64,000 nucleotides of DNA from Cupriavidus pauculus (GCF_002858765.1 NZ_PJRP01000005.1:66087-130086), one strand, 5' to 3'. Shown: positions 18,527 to 28,544, numbered from the stretch's first letter. Made by a program: numbers and translations. The notes: generated by a model not told the origin, from the sequence alone.

Positions 18527-19270
18527 ATGACAGGAATCCACGCAGTCCATCACGACGTGACGCGCCCGCAGGGTGCGCGCCGGCGCACGCTGGGGCGTCT
18601 GGCCGCGATCTCGCTGGCCGCCATGCTGGCCGCCTGCGGCACCACGCCCAGCGAGCCCGCGCCCGAAGGTTATTACCGCGTCGAGCGCGGCGACACGCTG
18701 TACTCGATCGCCCGGCGCCACAACCGCTCGGTGGCCGATCTGGCGCGCTGGAGCAACATTTCCGATTCGAGCCAGATCGAAGTCGGCCAGCTGATTCGCG
18801 TCAAGCCACCGGCCGGCGCCGGCATCTCGGCCGCCAAGGCCGCCGACAAGCCTGCCGTCACATCCGCCCCGCGTGCCGCCGCCCCCGACACCACGCCGTC
18901 GAAGCCGCCCGCCAGCGCCATCCGCCTGCAATGGCCGGCTGACGGCCGCGTGACAGGCAGCTTCGCGCCGCCGGCGGAGAAAGGGTTGCGTATCGAGGTG
19001 CCCGCGGGTGGCAAGGTGCGCGCCGCGGCGCCCGGCTGGGCGATCCACGTGGGTACGCTGCGCGGTTACGGCCAACTGGTCATCATCAAGCACAACGACG
19101 ACTGGCTGACCGTGTACGGCAATCTGGACCGCCCGCTGGTCAAGGAAAACGACCGGATTTCGGCCGGCCAGGACATCGGCAGCATGAACAACGCCAACGA
19201 ACTGCACTTTGAAGTGCGCGGCAACGGCAAGCCGGTGAACCCGGCCAGCTACCTGCCGTCGCGCGGATAA
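18527..19270 (+). CDS. LysM/LytM lipoprotein with degenerate peptidase motifs (NlpD-like)
   Basis: This protein of about 247 residues has a lipoprotein signal peptide ending at lipobox LAAC (SLAAMLAACGTT). A LysM peptidoglycan-binding domain follows (YYRVERGDTLYSIARRHN to VGQLIRV), then an Ala/Pro-rich linker and a C-terminal LytM/M23 domain. In active M23 enzymes the zinc ligands are H, D and an HxH. Here the first site reads KGLRIEV, the HxH region reads TVYGN and only LHFEV keeps its histidine. It is therefore predicted to be inactive and to act as an amidase activator, like NlpD or EnvC. The ATG at 18527 was preferred over 18440 because it puts the signal sequence near the start; AGGAG lies 13 nt upstream, somewhat far. 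Confidence 0.85.
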   Translation: MTGIHAVHHDVTRPQGARRRTLGRLAAISLAAMLAACGTTPSEPAPEGYYRVERGDTLYSIARRHNRSVADLARWSNISDSSQIEVGQLIRVKPPAGAGISAAKAADKPAVTSAPRAAAPDTTPSKPPASAIRLQWPADGRVTGSFAPPAEKGLRIEVPAGGKVRAAAPGWAIHVGTLRGYGQLVIIKHNDDWLTVYGNLDRPLVKENDRISAGQDIGSMNNANELHFEVRGNGKPVNPASYLPSRG

Positions 19271-19312
19271 CATCCCGGGCCCGGCGCCGCCGGGCGGCCG
19301 GGTGACGCTGGC

Positions 19313-21013
19313 CTACTGTGCGTGTTCCACCACCAGCTGCACGCGCGTCACGCCGTTGAACGTGTTGTTGTCGAGCCGGTAGGCCACCAGCGCGCTGGCA
19401 CCGTCCAGCGCGTCGGCGTGGTTGAACCAGATCGCGTCGAAGCGCTGGCTGCCACGGCCCAGTTGCAGTTTGAGGTGCTTGCCTTTCAACACGGTCTGGC
19501 GCAGCACCTCGAACTCGCCCGAGAACGTGGGCGGCGGAAAGCCCTGGCCCCACACCTGGCCCTCAAGCATGGTCACAAATTCGGGGCTGAAGCAGCCGTC
19601 GTCGATATCGCCGTCAGTCTCGATCACGCGGGCCAGCTGCTCTTCACTGAGCCATTCGCGGCCCACGGCCTCGAAGGCCGCCACGAAGGTGTCGAAATCC
19701 TTCGTGCGCACGGTCAGGCCGGCCGCCATGGCGTGACCGCCAAATTTCACCAGCAGGCCGGGATGGCGCTTGGACACCAGGTCCAGCGCATCGCGCAGGT
19801 GAAAGCCCGGAATCGACCGGCCAGACCCCTTGACGTGCTCGTCGTCGCCGGGCGCAAAGGTGATGGTCGGACGGTGGAATTTTTCCTTGAGCCGTGAAGC
19901 GACGATGCCGATCACGCCCTGGTGCCAGGTCTCATGGAACACGCTCACCGTATAGCGTGACGCCGGATCGAGCCCGGCCAGCGGCTGCTCCAGGATCTGC
20001 AGCGCTTCCTGCTGCATGCCGGCCTCGATATCGCGGCGCTCGCGGTTCATGCCGTCCAGTTCCTGGGCGATTTCCCAGGCGCGGTTGGCGTCGTCGGTCA
20101 GCAGGCACTCGATGCCCAGCGACATGTCGGCCAGGCGGCCCGCCGCATTCAGGCGCGGTCCTACCCCAAATCCCAGGTCGAACGTATTGGCGCGCGGGGC
20201 TTCGCGGCCAGCTGCCCGGAACAGGGCGGCCACGCCGGCATGCATCCGGCCCATGCGCATGCGCTTCAGGCCCTGCGCCACCAGGATGCGGTTGTTGGCG
20301 TCGAGCTTGACCACGTCGGCCACGGTGCCCAGCGCCACCAGGTCCAGCAGCGTCTGCAACGGCGGCTGGGTGTCCTTGGTGTACACCCCGCGCTGGCGCA
20401 GTTCGGCCCGCAGCGCCAGCAGCACGTAGAACATCACCCCCACGCCTGCCAGGTTCTTGCTCGGGAATTCGCACCCGGGCTGGTTCGGATTCACGATCAC
20501 GGCGGCGTCGGGCAGCACGGCACCCGGCAGGTGGTGATCGGTCACCACCACGTCGATGCCGCGCGCGTTGGCGGCCGCCACGCCGTCGACGCTGGCGATG
20601 CCGTTGTCGACCGTGACAATCACGTCGGGCCGCTGCTGCGCGGCCAGTTCGACGATCTCGGGCGTCAGGCCATAGCCGTACTCGAAACGGTTCGGCACGA
20701 TGTAGTCCACCTGTGCCCCCAGCATGCGCAGCCCGCGCACGCCCACGGCGCAGGCCGTGGCGCCGTCGCAGTCGTAGTCGGCCACGATCAGCAGCTTGCG
20801 TTGCGCGGCGATAGCGTCGGCCAGGTACGCGGCGGCGTGGTCGATCCCCTTCATGGCGGAAGGCGGCAACAGTCCGGGCAGTTCGGTGGCCAGTTCGGCC
20901 GGGTCCAGCACGCCGCGCGCGGACAGGATGCGCGCCAGCGTGGGGTGCAGGCCGGCGGCGGCCAGCACGTTGGCGTGGTCGTCGGAATAGGAGCGGATGG
21001 CAATCCGGGTCAT
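19313..21013 (-). CDS. recJ: Single-strand-specific 5'-3' exonuclease RecJ
   Basis: This 566-residue DHH-family nuclease acts in RecF-pathway recombination, mismatch repair and base excision repair. The metal-binding motifs are ADYDCDGATA (79-84 core), VTVDNGI and VTDHH (159-161). The DHHA1 domain has GGHAMAAGL and the C-terminal OB domain closes the protein. I chose the ATG at 21013 (MTRIAIRSYSDDHAN), since the frame to 21181 adds 56 residues of no similarity. It is co-directional with the PGM-like gene 46 bp upstream and probably in an operon with it. Confidence 0.95.
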   Translation of the reverse strand: MTRIAIRSYSDDHANVLAAAGLHPTLARILSARGVLDPAELATELPGLLPPSAMKGIDHAAAYLADAIAAQRKLLIVADYDCDGATACAVGVRGLRMLGAQVDYIVPNRFEYGYGLTPEIVELAAQQRPDVIVTVDNGIASVDGVAAANARGIDVVVTDHHLPGAVLPDAAVIVNPNQPGCEFPSKNLAGVGVMFYVLLALRAELRQRGVYTKDTQPPLQTLLDLVALGTVADVVKLDANNRILVAQGLKRMRMGRMHAGVAALFRAAGREAPRANTFDLGFGVGPRLNAAGRLADMSLGIECLLTDDANRAWEIAQELDGMNRERRDIEAGMQQEALQILEQPLAGLDPASRYTVSVFHETWHQGVIGIVASRLKEKFHRPTITFAPGDDEHVKGSGRSIPGFHLRDALDLVSKRHPGLLVKFGGHAMAAGLTVRTKDFDTFVAAFEAVGREWLSEEQLARVIETDGDIDDGCFSPEFVTMLEGQVWGQGFPPPTFSGEFEVLRQTVLKGKHLKLQLGRGSQRFDAIWFNHADALDGASALVAYRLDNNTFNGVTRVQLVVEHAQ

Positions 21014-21059
21014 GATCTTTGTTCCGGTAGCGTTCAGGCGTTCGGGCGCATCCAGGCGT

Positions 21060-22181
21060 CTAGGCGGCCATGGCCAGGTTCGACAGCAGCGCGCGCCAGT
21101 CGCCGCGCGCGCCCAGGCCGCGCCAGAACTTGCGCAGGTCGGCCCGCGTGACCGTGAATTCGGCAAAGTGGTTCTCGCCACCCAGCACCAGCGTGATGGC
21201 TTGCACCTGGCCGGTGGTCAGCGCATCGAGCACAGGCTGGAACCATTCGGCGTCCAGCGCATGCATCCGTTCCAGCCACAGGCCCCAATCGGATGCGATA
21301 TGGGCCTCGGTGGCGCTGTCCAGCAGGCACATGACGCTGCCGTCGGTATTCGCCACGTCGGCAAAACGGGTCGGCTGCGGGCCGAGCCGGCTGCCGGCGG
21401 CCAGCGCCAGGCCGGCCATGAACGGGTCGCCGGTCAGAACGGTGTCAGCCAGCTTGCGGGCGGTGCCCGCCTTGCCGCCGCCATGCAGCCAGACCGAATT
21501 GACCGGCAGGCGGCCTTCGGCCTCGCGGGCGTCGTTCACCGGATGGCCGTGCCAGGTCATCTGGATCTCGTTCTGGAACCGGCGCCAGTCGCGGGCGCGC
21601 GGCCCGGCCTGCATCCAGATATCGATATTGCGGCCGGTGGCGCGCACCGGCGTGGTGGCCGTCAGCTCGCCGAAGGTGCCCTCGGGAACATACCAGCGGG
21701 CCGGGTGGGGCGCTTCGAGCGGGATACCGGTTTCATCGAACAGTTCGGCGATGGCGGCACGCAGCGTGTCGGCTTCGTCGGCGCGGATGTCGAGCTGGTC
21801 GGGGTGCATCAGCACCAGGTGGTCGCGCGCGGCGTGGATATGCACCGGCTGCAGGCAGGCCCAGCCGGCGCCGGCGTCAGGACTGGCTTCGGCAGGCAGG
21901 CCAGCGGCGGCGCGGTCGGCCAGCCGCATAAAGGGCGCAGTCGGCACCTGGGTGGTATCCAGGCCGGCACGGCCGGCCAGCCAGCGTTCCTGCGGCAGCG
22001 TACGCAGGTAGGGATCGTCGTGCGCTTCGCGGGGTCCCGGGGTGGCACGCGTCAGCAACTTTCCAAGCGCGGGCAACTCCAACTGGCGCAGCAGCGCGCC
22101 AGGGACGACATCGTCCGTGGCGTCGTCGCCGGCGCCAGGCGGGACGGAAAAAGGCACAATCAGGGTCAGGTGCGTCATCAT
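21060..22181 (-). CDS. Phosphoglycerate mutase-like conserved betaproteobacterial protein
   Basis: This 373-residue protein begins MMTHLTLIVPFSVPPGAG. I recognise the type as a conserved betaproteobacterial family annotated as cofactor-independent phosphoglycerate mutase-like or RpfE-type regulatory protein. Its family features include WACLQPVHIHAARDHLVL, LPVNSVWLHGGGKAG and the C-terminal ITLVLGGENHF. It lacks the DxxxGxS metal-nucleophile motif of true iPGM, so mutase activity is doubtful and the function is unknown. There is no signal peptide. It is divergent from lolC, with starts about 100 bp apart, and upstream of recJ on the same strand. Confidence 0.75.
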   Translation of the reverse strand: MMTHLTLIVPFSVPPGAGDDATDDVVPGALLRQLELPALGKLLTRATPGPREAHDDPYLRTLPQERWLAGRAGLDTTQVPTAPFMRLADRAAAGLPAEASPDAGAGWACLQPVHIHAARDHLVLMHPDQLDIRADEADTLRAAIAELFDETGIPLEAPHPARWYVPEGTFGELTATTPVRATGRNIDIWMQAGPRARDWRRFQNEIQMTWHGHPVNDAREAEGRLPVNSVWLHGGGKAGTARKLADTVLTGDPFMAGLALAAGSRLGPQPTRFADVANTDGSVMCLLDSATEAHIASDWGLWLERMHALDAEWFQPVLDALTTGQVQAITLVLGGENHFAEFTVTRADLRKFWRGLGARGDWRALLSNLAMAA

Positions 22182-22283
22182 GGTTGCCGAGATTGTAAAC
22201 TTCCGGCTGGCCGGCGCCAGTCTTCCGTCACCCCCGGGTGGCAAAATTGGCGCCGACGCGTTTCCAGAACAACAGGACTCCTC

Positions 22284-23534
22284 TTGAACTTTCCTTACGA
22301 GTGGCAGATCGGCTGGCGATATACCCGCGCAAGCAAGCGCGCCAGCCGCAACACGTTCATTTCGTTCATCTCGATGATCTCGATGCTCGGCATCGCGCTG
22401 GGCGTGGCCGCCCTGATCGTCGTGCTGTCGGTCATGAACGGTTTCCAGAAGGAGGTGCGCGACCGCATGCTGTCGGTGCTGTCGCACATCGAGGTCATCG
22501 GGGCAGGGCCGCTGCAGGACTGGCAGAAGACCGCCGCCGAAGCCGAGCGCAACAAGGAAGTGATCGGCGCCGCGCCCTATGTGGCGGCGCAGGCCATGCT
22601 CACGCGCGACGACGCCGTACGCGGCGTGCTGCTGCGCGGCGTGGACCCGAGCCAGGAACCCAAGGTGTCGGAAATCGGCAGCCAGTTTCGCGCCGGCAGC
22701 ATGAACGCGCTGGTGCCGGGCGGCTTCGATATTGCGCTGGGCGGCGAACTGGCCAACGCCCTGGGCGTACGCGTGGGCGACAAGGTCACGCTGGTGGCGC
22801 CGCAGGGCACCATCACGCCGGCCGGCATCCTGCCGCGCCTGAAGCAGTTCACCGTGGTCGGCATCTTCTCGTCCGGCCACTATGAGTTCGACAGCGCGCT
22901 GGCGCTGATCAACATGGAAGACGCCGAACTGCTGTTCCGCCAGAACGGCCCGACCGGCGTGCGGCTCAAGCTGCAGGATATGCAGCGCGCGCCGCAGGTG
23001 GCGCAGGAGTTGTCCACCACCATGTCCGGCGACCTGTACCTGCGCGACTGGTCGCGCCAGAACCGCAACTGGTTTGCCGCCGTGCAGACCGAAAAGCGCA
23101 TGATGTTCATCATCCTGACGCTGATCATCGCCGTGGCGGCCTTCAACCTGGTGTCGACGCTGGTCATGACCGTGACCGACAAGCAGGCCGACATCGCCAT
23201 CCTGCGCACGATGGGGGCCCAGCCGCGCTCGATCATGAAGATCTTCATCGTCCAGGGTGTGGCCATCGGCTTCATCGGCACGGTGCTCGGCGTGCTGGGC
23301 GGCACGCTGATCGCGACCAATATCGACGTGATCGTGCCGTTTATCGAGCGCGTGCTGCACGTGCAGTTCCTGCCCAAGGACATCTATTTCATCAGCGAAT
23401 TGCCTTCGGACCCCCGCGTGAACGACATCGCCACGATCGGCATCATCTCCTTCGTACTGGCCACGCTGGCCACGCTCTACCCCAGCTGGCGTGCCGCCCG
23501 CGTGAATCCGGCGGAGGCCCTGCGCTATGAGTGA
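22284..23534 (+). CDS. lolC: Lipoprotein-releasing ABC transporter permease LolC
   Basis: This 416-residue inner-membrane permease of the LolCDE system moves outer-membrane lipoproteins to LolA. The N-terminal [20 protein letters not shown] is the family start. Transmembrane segments lie at about 25-50, 270-300, 320-345 and 375-400. A large periplasmic MacB_PCD domain lies between the first and second. The start is a TTG at 22284, with AGGA 7 nt upstream; no ATG fits. It overlaps lolD by eight bases, indicating translational coupling. As in many beta-proteobacteria, a single LolC/E-type permease gene is present next to lolD. Confidence 0.94.
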   Translation: MNFPYEWQIGWRYTRASKRASRNTFISFISMISMLGIALGVAALIVVLSVMNGFQKEVRDRMLSVLSHIEVIGAGPLQDWQKTAAEAERNKEVIGAAPYVAAQAMLTRDDAVRGVLLRGVDPSQEPKVSEIGSQFRAGSMNALVPGGFDIALGGELANALGVRVGDKVTLVAPQGTITPAGILPRLKQFTVVGIFSSGHYEFDSALALINMEDAELLFRQNGPTGVRLKLQDMQRAPQVAQELSTTMSGDLYLRDWSRQNRNWFAAVQTEKRMMFIILTLIIAVAAFNLVSTLVMTVTDKQADIAILRTMGAQPRSIMKIFIVQGVAIGFIGTVLGVLGGTLIATNIDVIVPFIERVLHVQFLPKDIYFISELPSDPRVNDIATIGIISFVLATLATLYPSWRAARVNPAEALRYE

Positions 23535-24270
23535 CACGACGCTGATTCCGGACGCGGCGGCCGTGCCCGCCGCATCGATCCAGACCGGCGGCTCGCCGGT
23601 GCTGGTGGCCGAGGGGCTGACCAAGCGCTTCCAGCAGGGCGGGCTCGATGTGGAGGTGCTGCGCGGCGTGGATGTGCGCGTCAATGCCGGCGAGAAGGTG
23701 GCCATCGTGGGGGCGTCGGGGTCGGGCAAGTCGACGCTGCTGCATGTGCTGGGCGGTCTCGACAACCCCGACGCCGGTCGCGTGGCGCTGCTGGGCAAGC
23801 CGTTCACGTCGCTGCGCGAGAAGGAGCGCAACATCGTGCGCAACCGCTCGCTGGGCTTTGTCTACCAGTTCCACCATCTGCTGCCGGAATTCACGGCGCT
23901 CGACAACGTGGCGATGCCGATGCGCATCCGCGGCCAGACCGAGCGCCAGGCGCGCGAGGCGGCCCAGGCCGTGCTGGACCGCGTGGGCCTGGGTGGCCGC
24001 GCGAAACACCGCCCCGGCGAGCTGTCGGGCGGCGAGCGCCAGCGCGTGGCCATTGCGCGGGCCCTGGTGGGTCAGCCAGCCTGCGTGCTGGCCGACGAGC
24101 CCACCGGCAACCTGGACGATCACACCGCCGGCGGCGTCTACGACCTGATGCTTGACCTGTCGCGTACGCTGGGCACGAGCTTCGTGATCGTGACGCATGA
24201 CATGGACCTGGCAGGCCGCTGCGACCTCGTGTTCAGGCTGCGCGACGGGCACCTGCACCAGGAACGCTGA
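23527..24270 (+). CDS. lolD: Lipoprotein-releasing ABC transporter ATPase LolD
   Basis: This 247-residue ATPase powers LolC. Walker A is GASGSGKST, the signature is LSGGERQR and Walker B is [12 protein letters not shown]. The [30 protein letters not shown] region is typical of LolD. The first 18 residues are an Ala/Pro-rich extension. The gene starts inside the end of lolC (ATGAGTGA overlap), and tatD follows 16 bp later. Confidence 0.96.
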   Translation: MSDTTLIPDAAAVPAASIQTGGSPVLVAEGLTKRFQQGGLDVEVLRGVDVRVNAGEKVAIVGASGSGKSTLLHVLGGLDNPDAGRVALLGKPFTSLREKERNIVRNRSLGFVYQFHHLLPEFTALDNVAMPMRIRGQTERQAREAAQAVLDRVGLGGRAKHRPGELSGGERQRVAIARALVGQPACVLADEPTGNLDDHTAGGVYDLMLDLSRTLGTSFVIVTHDMDLAGRCDLVFRLRDGHLHQER

Positions 24271-24286
24271 CCCGCGACGCCATCCC

Positions 24287-25114
24287 ATGTGGATCGATAC
24301 CCATTGTCATCTGGACGCCCGCGAGTTCGATGCCGACCGCCAGGGCGTGATCGAGGCCGCCGTGGCCGCAGGCATCTCGGGCATCGTGCTGCCGGCCGTG
24401 GCGGTGTCGAACTTCGACGCCGTGCGCGCGCTGGCCGGCGAGGGATCCCGCTGTGTCTACGCGCTGGGCATCCATCCGCTCTGCACGTCGGGTGCCGGGC
24501 AGGCCGATCTCGACGCCCTGCGGCAACAGGTGGCGGCGTCGATCGACGATCCGCGCCTGGTTGCCATCGGCGAGATCGGGCTCGATTTCTTCGTGCCCGG
24601 CCTGGACGCCCAGCACCAGACCTGGCTTTACACCGAGCAACTCAAGATTGCCCGCGAATTCGACCTTCCGGTGCTGCTGCACGTGCGCAAGTCGCAGGAT
24701 CAGGTCTATGCCGGCCTGCGCCGCGTGGGCGTGCGGCAGGGTATCGCGCATGCCTTCAACGGCAGCCACGAGCAGGCGCGCCGCTATGTCGAGCACGGCA
24801 TGAAGCTTGGCTTCGGCGGCAACGTGACGTTCTCGCGGGCGAAGCAGATCCGGCGCCTGGCCACGGAGCTGCCCATCGAGGCCATCGTGCTAGAAACCGA
24901 TGCCCCCGATATCGCCCCGGCCTGGCTGTCCGACGACCAGTTCGGCGAACAGCACAAGGCGCGCAACACCCCGGGCGAAGTGGCCGGCGTGGCGCGCGTA
25001 ATGGCCGAATTGCGAGGTCTGCCGGAGCGCGCACTGGCGGACGTCATGTGGCGAAATTCCGTGGCGGCGTTGCCCCGCCTGGGCGCGTTCGCGGACATCA
25101 TGGCGCCGCGGTAG
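24287..25114 (+). CDS. tatD: TatD-family metal-dependent hydrolase/DNase
   Basis: This 275-residue TIM-barrel hydrolase of the TatD/YcfH/YjjV family carries metal-ligand motifs DTHCHLD at 4-10, GEIGLDFF and LLHVRKSQ. The later HAFNGS and ETDAPDIAP motifs bind the second metal. Members act as 3'-5' exodeoxyribonucleases or D-aminoacyl-tRNA-like hydrolases, and the specific role here is unknown. The ATG at 24287 gives the family N-terminus. It follows lolD by 16 bp and precedes the comEC remnant. Confidence 0.9.
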   Translation: MWIDTHCHLDAREFDADRQGVIEAAVAAGISGIVLPAVAVSNFDAVRALAGEGSRCVYALGIHPLCTSGAGQADLDALRQQVAASIDDPRLVAIGEIGLDFFVPGLDAQHQTWLYTEQLKIAREFDLPVLLHVRKSQDQVYAGLRRVGVRQGIAHAFNGSHEQARRYVEHGMKLGFGGNVTFSRAKQIRRLATELPIEAIVLETDAPDIAPAWLSDDQFGEQHKARNTPGEVAGVARVMAELRGLPERALADVMWRNSVAALPRLGAFADIMAPR

Positions 25115-25270
25115 GCATCGTTTTTTCGCCATTTATGGTGCCGTTCTGGTGCCAGGCCGCCCGGGTCGATGCAGATTTAACGTATTGACACAACGGCGCA
25201 TCATTCGGACACGTTTTTCCCTTCCTTTGCACGGTACAAAGCCCCCTTCGTGACATCGATCGAGGGCTTT

Positions 25271-27488
25271 ATGCGCTTGCTGTTGCTGGCGTTCGTGGCG
25301 GGGTGCTGGCTGCTGCAACAGCAGGGCGCGCTGCCGGGGCGCGCCGAATGGCTTGCCGGGTCGGCGGTTGCGGTGGGGCTGACTGGCGTGACATGGGCAT
25401 CGGCGCGCTTGCCTGGCCGATGGGCGCGGCGCGGGCGGCTGGTACTGGGCGCCGCATTGGCGCTGCTGGTCGGCCTGGGCTGGGCCGCCTGGCGCGCGGA
25501 TTCGCGCATCGACCGCTGGCTGCCATCGGATATGGCGGGCAAGGATCTGGTGGTGGAAGGCATCGTCGCGGGGCTGCCCGATGCCGCGCCGCACGGCACG
25601 CGTTTCCTGTTCCGCGTCGAGCGCTAGCCGGACGGCCCGGCGGGACACGGGCTACCGGAGCGGCTGCTGCTGACTTGGCGCGACGAGGTGTCCGGCGACG
25701 CCGTTGCATCCAGCGAGTCTGTTGAGGCGGGTCGGCTGCGGCCGGGCCAGCGCTACCGCCTTGCCGTGCGCCTGCGCCTGCGCCGTCCGCGCGGGCTGGC
25801 AAATCCGCACGGCCTCGACTATGCGTACTGGTTGCTGGCCGGCGGCGTGCATGCCACCGGATACGTGCGGGGCGGCGGCTGCGCCGTCCGTTGCCGCTGG
25901 TGTGGCCGGCGCAGAAGGCCGCGCTGGTGGTGACCGTGCTGGCCGCGCTCGGCTATGGCAGGATCGCCGGCATGCAGATTCCGGCGCTGCGCACCGTGGC
26001 GATGCTGGTCGTGGCGGCGTTGGCGCTGTGGAGCGGGCGGGCCACGCCGCTGTCGGTGGTGCTGGCGTGGGCGGCCGGCATTGCGGTGGCGATCGATCCT
26101 TGGGCGGTCATGTCGCCGGGCTTCTGGCTGTCCTTCGGTGCGGTAGCGGTGATCTTTCTCCATGCGCGCGATCCGGAGGATCAACAAGCGGCGCACGGCA
26201 CGCGAGGTGAGCGGGGGCGAATGGCGCGGCTGCGCGCGGGTGTCGTCGACGCGGCGCGTACCCAGTGGGCGGTGACCATCGGCCTTGTGCCGCTGACGCT
26301 GCTGCTGTTCGGCCAGGTGTCATTGGTGTCCTGCGTGGCCAACGCGGTGGCGATCCCGGTGGTGAGCCTTCTCGTGACGCCGATGGCGCTGGCGGGGGGG
26401 GCGCGCTGCCGACGACGCTTGCCACACCGTTGCTGGCCGTGGCGCACGCCGTGCTGGGCTGGCTGGTGAGCGGGTTGGCGTGGATGGCCGCACCAGCGTG
26501 GGCCGTGTTGCCGCGTATCAAGTGGCCGCGCATCGGATGGTCTCAAATCGAACGGCTGCAAACCACTGGCCCAAGGACGACGAGTCCGCGAACCGGATGG
26601 CCAATCCCGCGCTGGGCTGGCGCCGGCCTGATGCTGCCGATACTGATGACGGGGCGCGCCGCAGTGGCCGAAGGCGAGATGCGCGTGACGGCGCTCGATG
26701 TGGGGCAGGGCACGGCGGTGCTGGTGGAAACGCGGCGGCACGCGCTGCTGTACGACGCCGGTCCCGCCTACGTGTCAGGGACCAGTGCCGGAGGGCAGGT
26801 TGTCGTGCCGTTCCTGCGTGCGTCGGGGGTTCGCAGGCTGGACATGCTGATGGTCAGTCACGAAGACGCCGACCATGCCGGGGGCGTGAGCGATGGCATG
26901 CAGGCGGTGCCGATCGGGTCGCGGCTGACTGCCGCGCCGCCTGGGCATCGGCTGTTGGCGGGCGGGGTGGGTGCCGACTGGGACCCGTGCGTGAGCGGCG
27001 CAGGCTGGCAATGGGATGGGGTGCGGTTCGATATCCTGCATCCCACGACGGAAGAACTGGCCGCCGGCAGGCTCCAGAGCAATGCACGCAGTTGCGTGCT
27101 GCGTGTGGCCACGGCGCGGCGCAGCGTGCTGCTGACCGGGGATATTGGTGTGCGCGAGGAACTGGGACTGATCGGCCGACATACGCCGGACGCGTTGCGT
27201 GCCGACATCCTGCTGGTGCCGAATCACGGTAGTGGCACGTCATCGCATGTGGCGTTCCTGCGCGCTGTACGGCCGGAATTGGCGATTTTCCAGCTCGGGT
27301 TTGTAAACCGCTACCGCCATCCGCGCGAAGACGTCTGGCGGCACTACGAGCGGGCGGGGGTCGCCCGCTATCGGACGGACGAGACTGGTGCGGTATCGAT
27401 CGTGACGTCGGGCGACGCGCGTGAGGCCGTGCCGTATCGGCAGCGCTATCGGCGCTACTGGCGCGATGGGCCGCCCGCGCCGCGTTGA
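25271..27488 (+). pseudogene. comEC: comEC/rec2 pseudogene (DNA uptake channel)
   Basis: ComEC forms the inner-membrane channel for DNA in natural transformation. The remnant has at least three lesions. An in-frame TAG at 25625-25627 ends the first 118 codons. At about 25870-25890 the frame changes and the conserved core of the competence domain (the HLxxSGxH helix region) is missing, pointing to an internal deletion. At the G8 run 26394-26401 the frame shifts again. Recognisable parts are the N-terminal DUF4131 region (MRLLLLAFVAGCWLL to YAYWLLAGGVHATGY), the rear of the competence domain (LVWPAQKAALVVTVLA, GMQIPALRTVAML) and a C-terminal MBL domain with SHEDADHAGG and LVPNHGSG. No single product could work as a channel. 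Confidence 0.85.
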
Positions 27489-27494
27489 TACGCG

Positions 27495-28544
27495 TCAGTC
27501 AGCGCGTGCGGGCGCCTTTTTGCTCGGCTTGGTCGGCTTGACCGTGGGGCCGGTGCGGGATTTGGTGCTGGCCTTCGCGCTCGTACTTGCGCTGGGCTTG
27601 GCTGCGGCTTGGCGGACCTTGGCTGGCTTCCGGGCTGCTGGTCGGGTGGCGACTGGCTCGGTGCCGTCGCCGGTGTCGTCCACCTGGTCCGCCAACGCGG
27701 CCGGTTCCGCGCCGGCAATGCGCCGCTCGCGCAGATGGGCCTTGGCGCGCTGCAGGCCGCCTGCCACGGCATCGGCGCGTTCCAGTGCCACGCCGGCGGC
27801 CAGCACATCGCCCAGCACCAGATGGCAGATGCGCGACGTCATCGGCGTATAGACCTCGCTGTCCTCTTCGACATCGGAGAAGACGCAGACGTCGGCCAGC
27901 TTGGCCAGTGGGGATCCGCTGTGGGTCAGCGCCAGGACGCCGGCGCCGCTGCCCCGGGCCAGCGTGGCGGCGGCCAGCATGTCCCAGGTGCGGCCGCTGT
28001 TCGATACCAGTACGGCGACATCGCCCGGCCGCAGCAACGCGGCGGACATGCTGAACACGTGCGAATCGGAGTAGGCCGTGGTGGGAATGCCCAGGCGGAA
28101 GAACTTGTGCTGGATGTCGAGCGCGACGATGCCCGAGTTGCCGCAGCCGTAGAACTCGATGCGCCGCGCGCTGGCCAGCAGGCGGATGGCGTGTTCGATC
28201 TGGTCGGCGGACAGCGCGTTGCGCACGGACATCAGCGTGGCGATGGTGCGGTCGAACACCTTGCCGGCGATGTCGGCGGGGCGGTCGTTGGCTTCCACGT
28301 CCTGGTGCACGAACGGCGTGCCGCCGCCCACGTTCTGGGCGAACTGGAGCTTGAACTCCTTGAAGCCGTCGTAGCCAAGCGCGGCGCAGAAGCGCGCGAT
28401 GGTCGGCTGCGAAACGCCGGCACGTTCGGCCAGTTCCGGCATGGTCAGCCGGATGACGCTGGCGCCGTGGCGGGCCACATAGTCGGCCAGCCGGCGTTCG
28501 GACGGGCGTAGCGTGTCGTAGACGGCAAGGATTCTGTCGCGCAT
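27495..28544 (-). CDS. hexR: RpiR-family transcriptional regulator HexR
   Basis: This 349-residue regulator of central carbon metabolism has an N-terminal RpiR HTH (about 1-77; ERAGVSQPTIARFCAALGYDGFKEFK) and a SIS sugar-phosphate-binding domain (about 115-245; EFYGCGNSGIVALDIQ, VLVSNSGRTWD). HexR proteins sense 2-keto-3-deoxy-6-phosphogluconate. After about residue 275 comes a long Lys/Ala/Thr/Pro-rich tail, reminiscent of histone H1-like tails, that E. coli-type HexR lacks. It is divergent from edd, and two palindromes of the HexR type lie in the shared intergenic region. Control of edd-gntK and itself is therefore likely. Confidence 0.92.
   Translation of the reverse strand: MRDRILAVYDTLRPSERRLADYVARHGASVIRLTMPELAERAGVSQPTIARFCAALGYDGFKEFKLQFAQNVGGGTPFVHQDVEANDRPADIAGKVFDRTIATLMSVRNALSADQIEHAIRLLASARRIEFYGCGNSGIVALDIQHKFFRLGIPTTAYSDSHVFSMSAALLRPGDVAVLVSNSGRTWDMLAAATLARGSGAGVLALTHSGSPLAKLADVCVFSDVEEDSEVYTPMTSRICHLVLGDVLAAGVALERADAVAGGLQRAKAHLRERRIAGAEPAALADQVDDTGDGTEPVATRPAARKPAKVRQAAAKPSASTSAKASTKSRTGPTVKPTKPSKKAPARAD

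Noticed and set aside
20997..23534. A 845-residue open frame reaching into lolC
   Set aside because: Only the part from the TTG at 22284 is LolC. The upstream portion is the antisense of the PGM-like gene.
25240..25270. AAAGCCC/GGGCTTT inverted repeat before comEC as a tatD terminator
   Set aside because: The arms are short and the loop long, no T-tract follows, and the ATG of the remnant lies directly after it.
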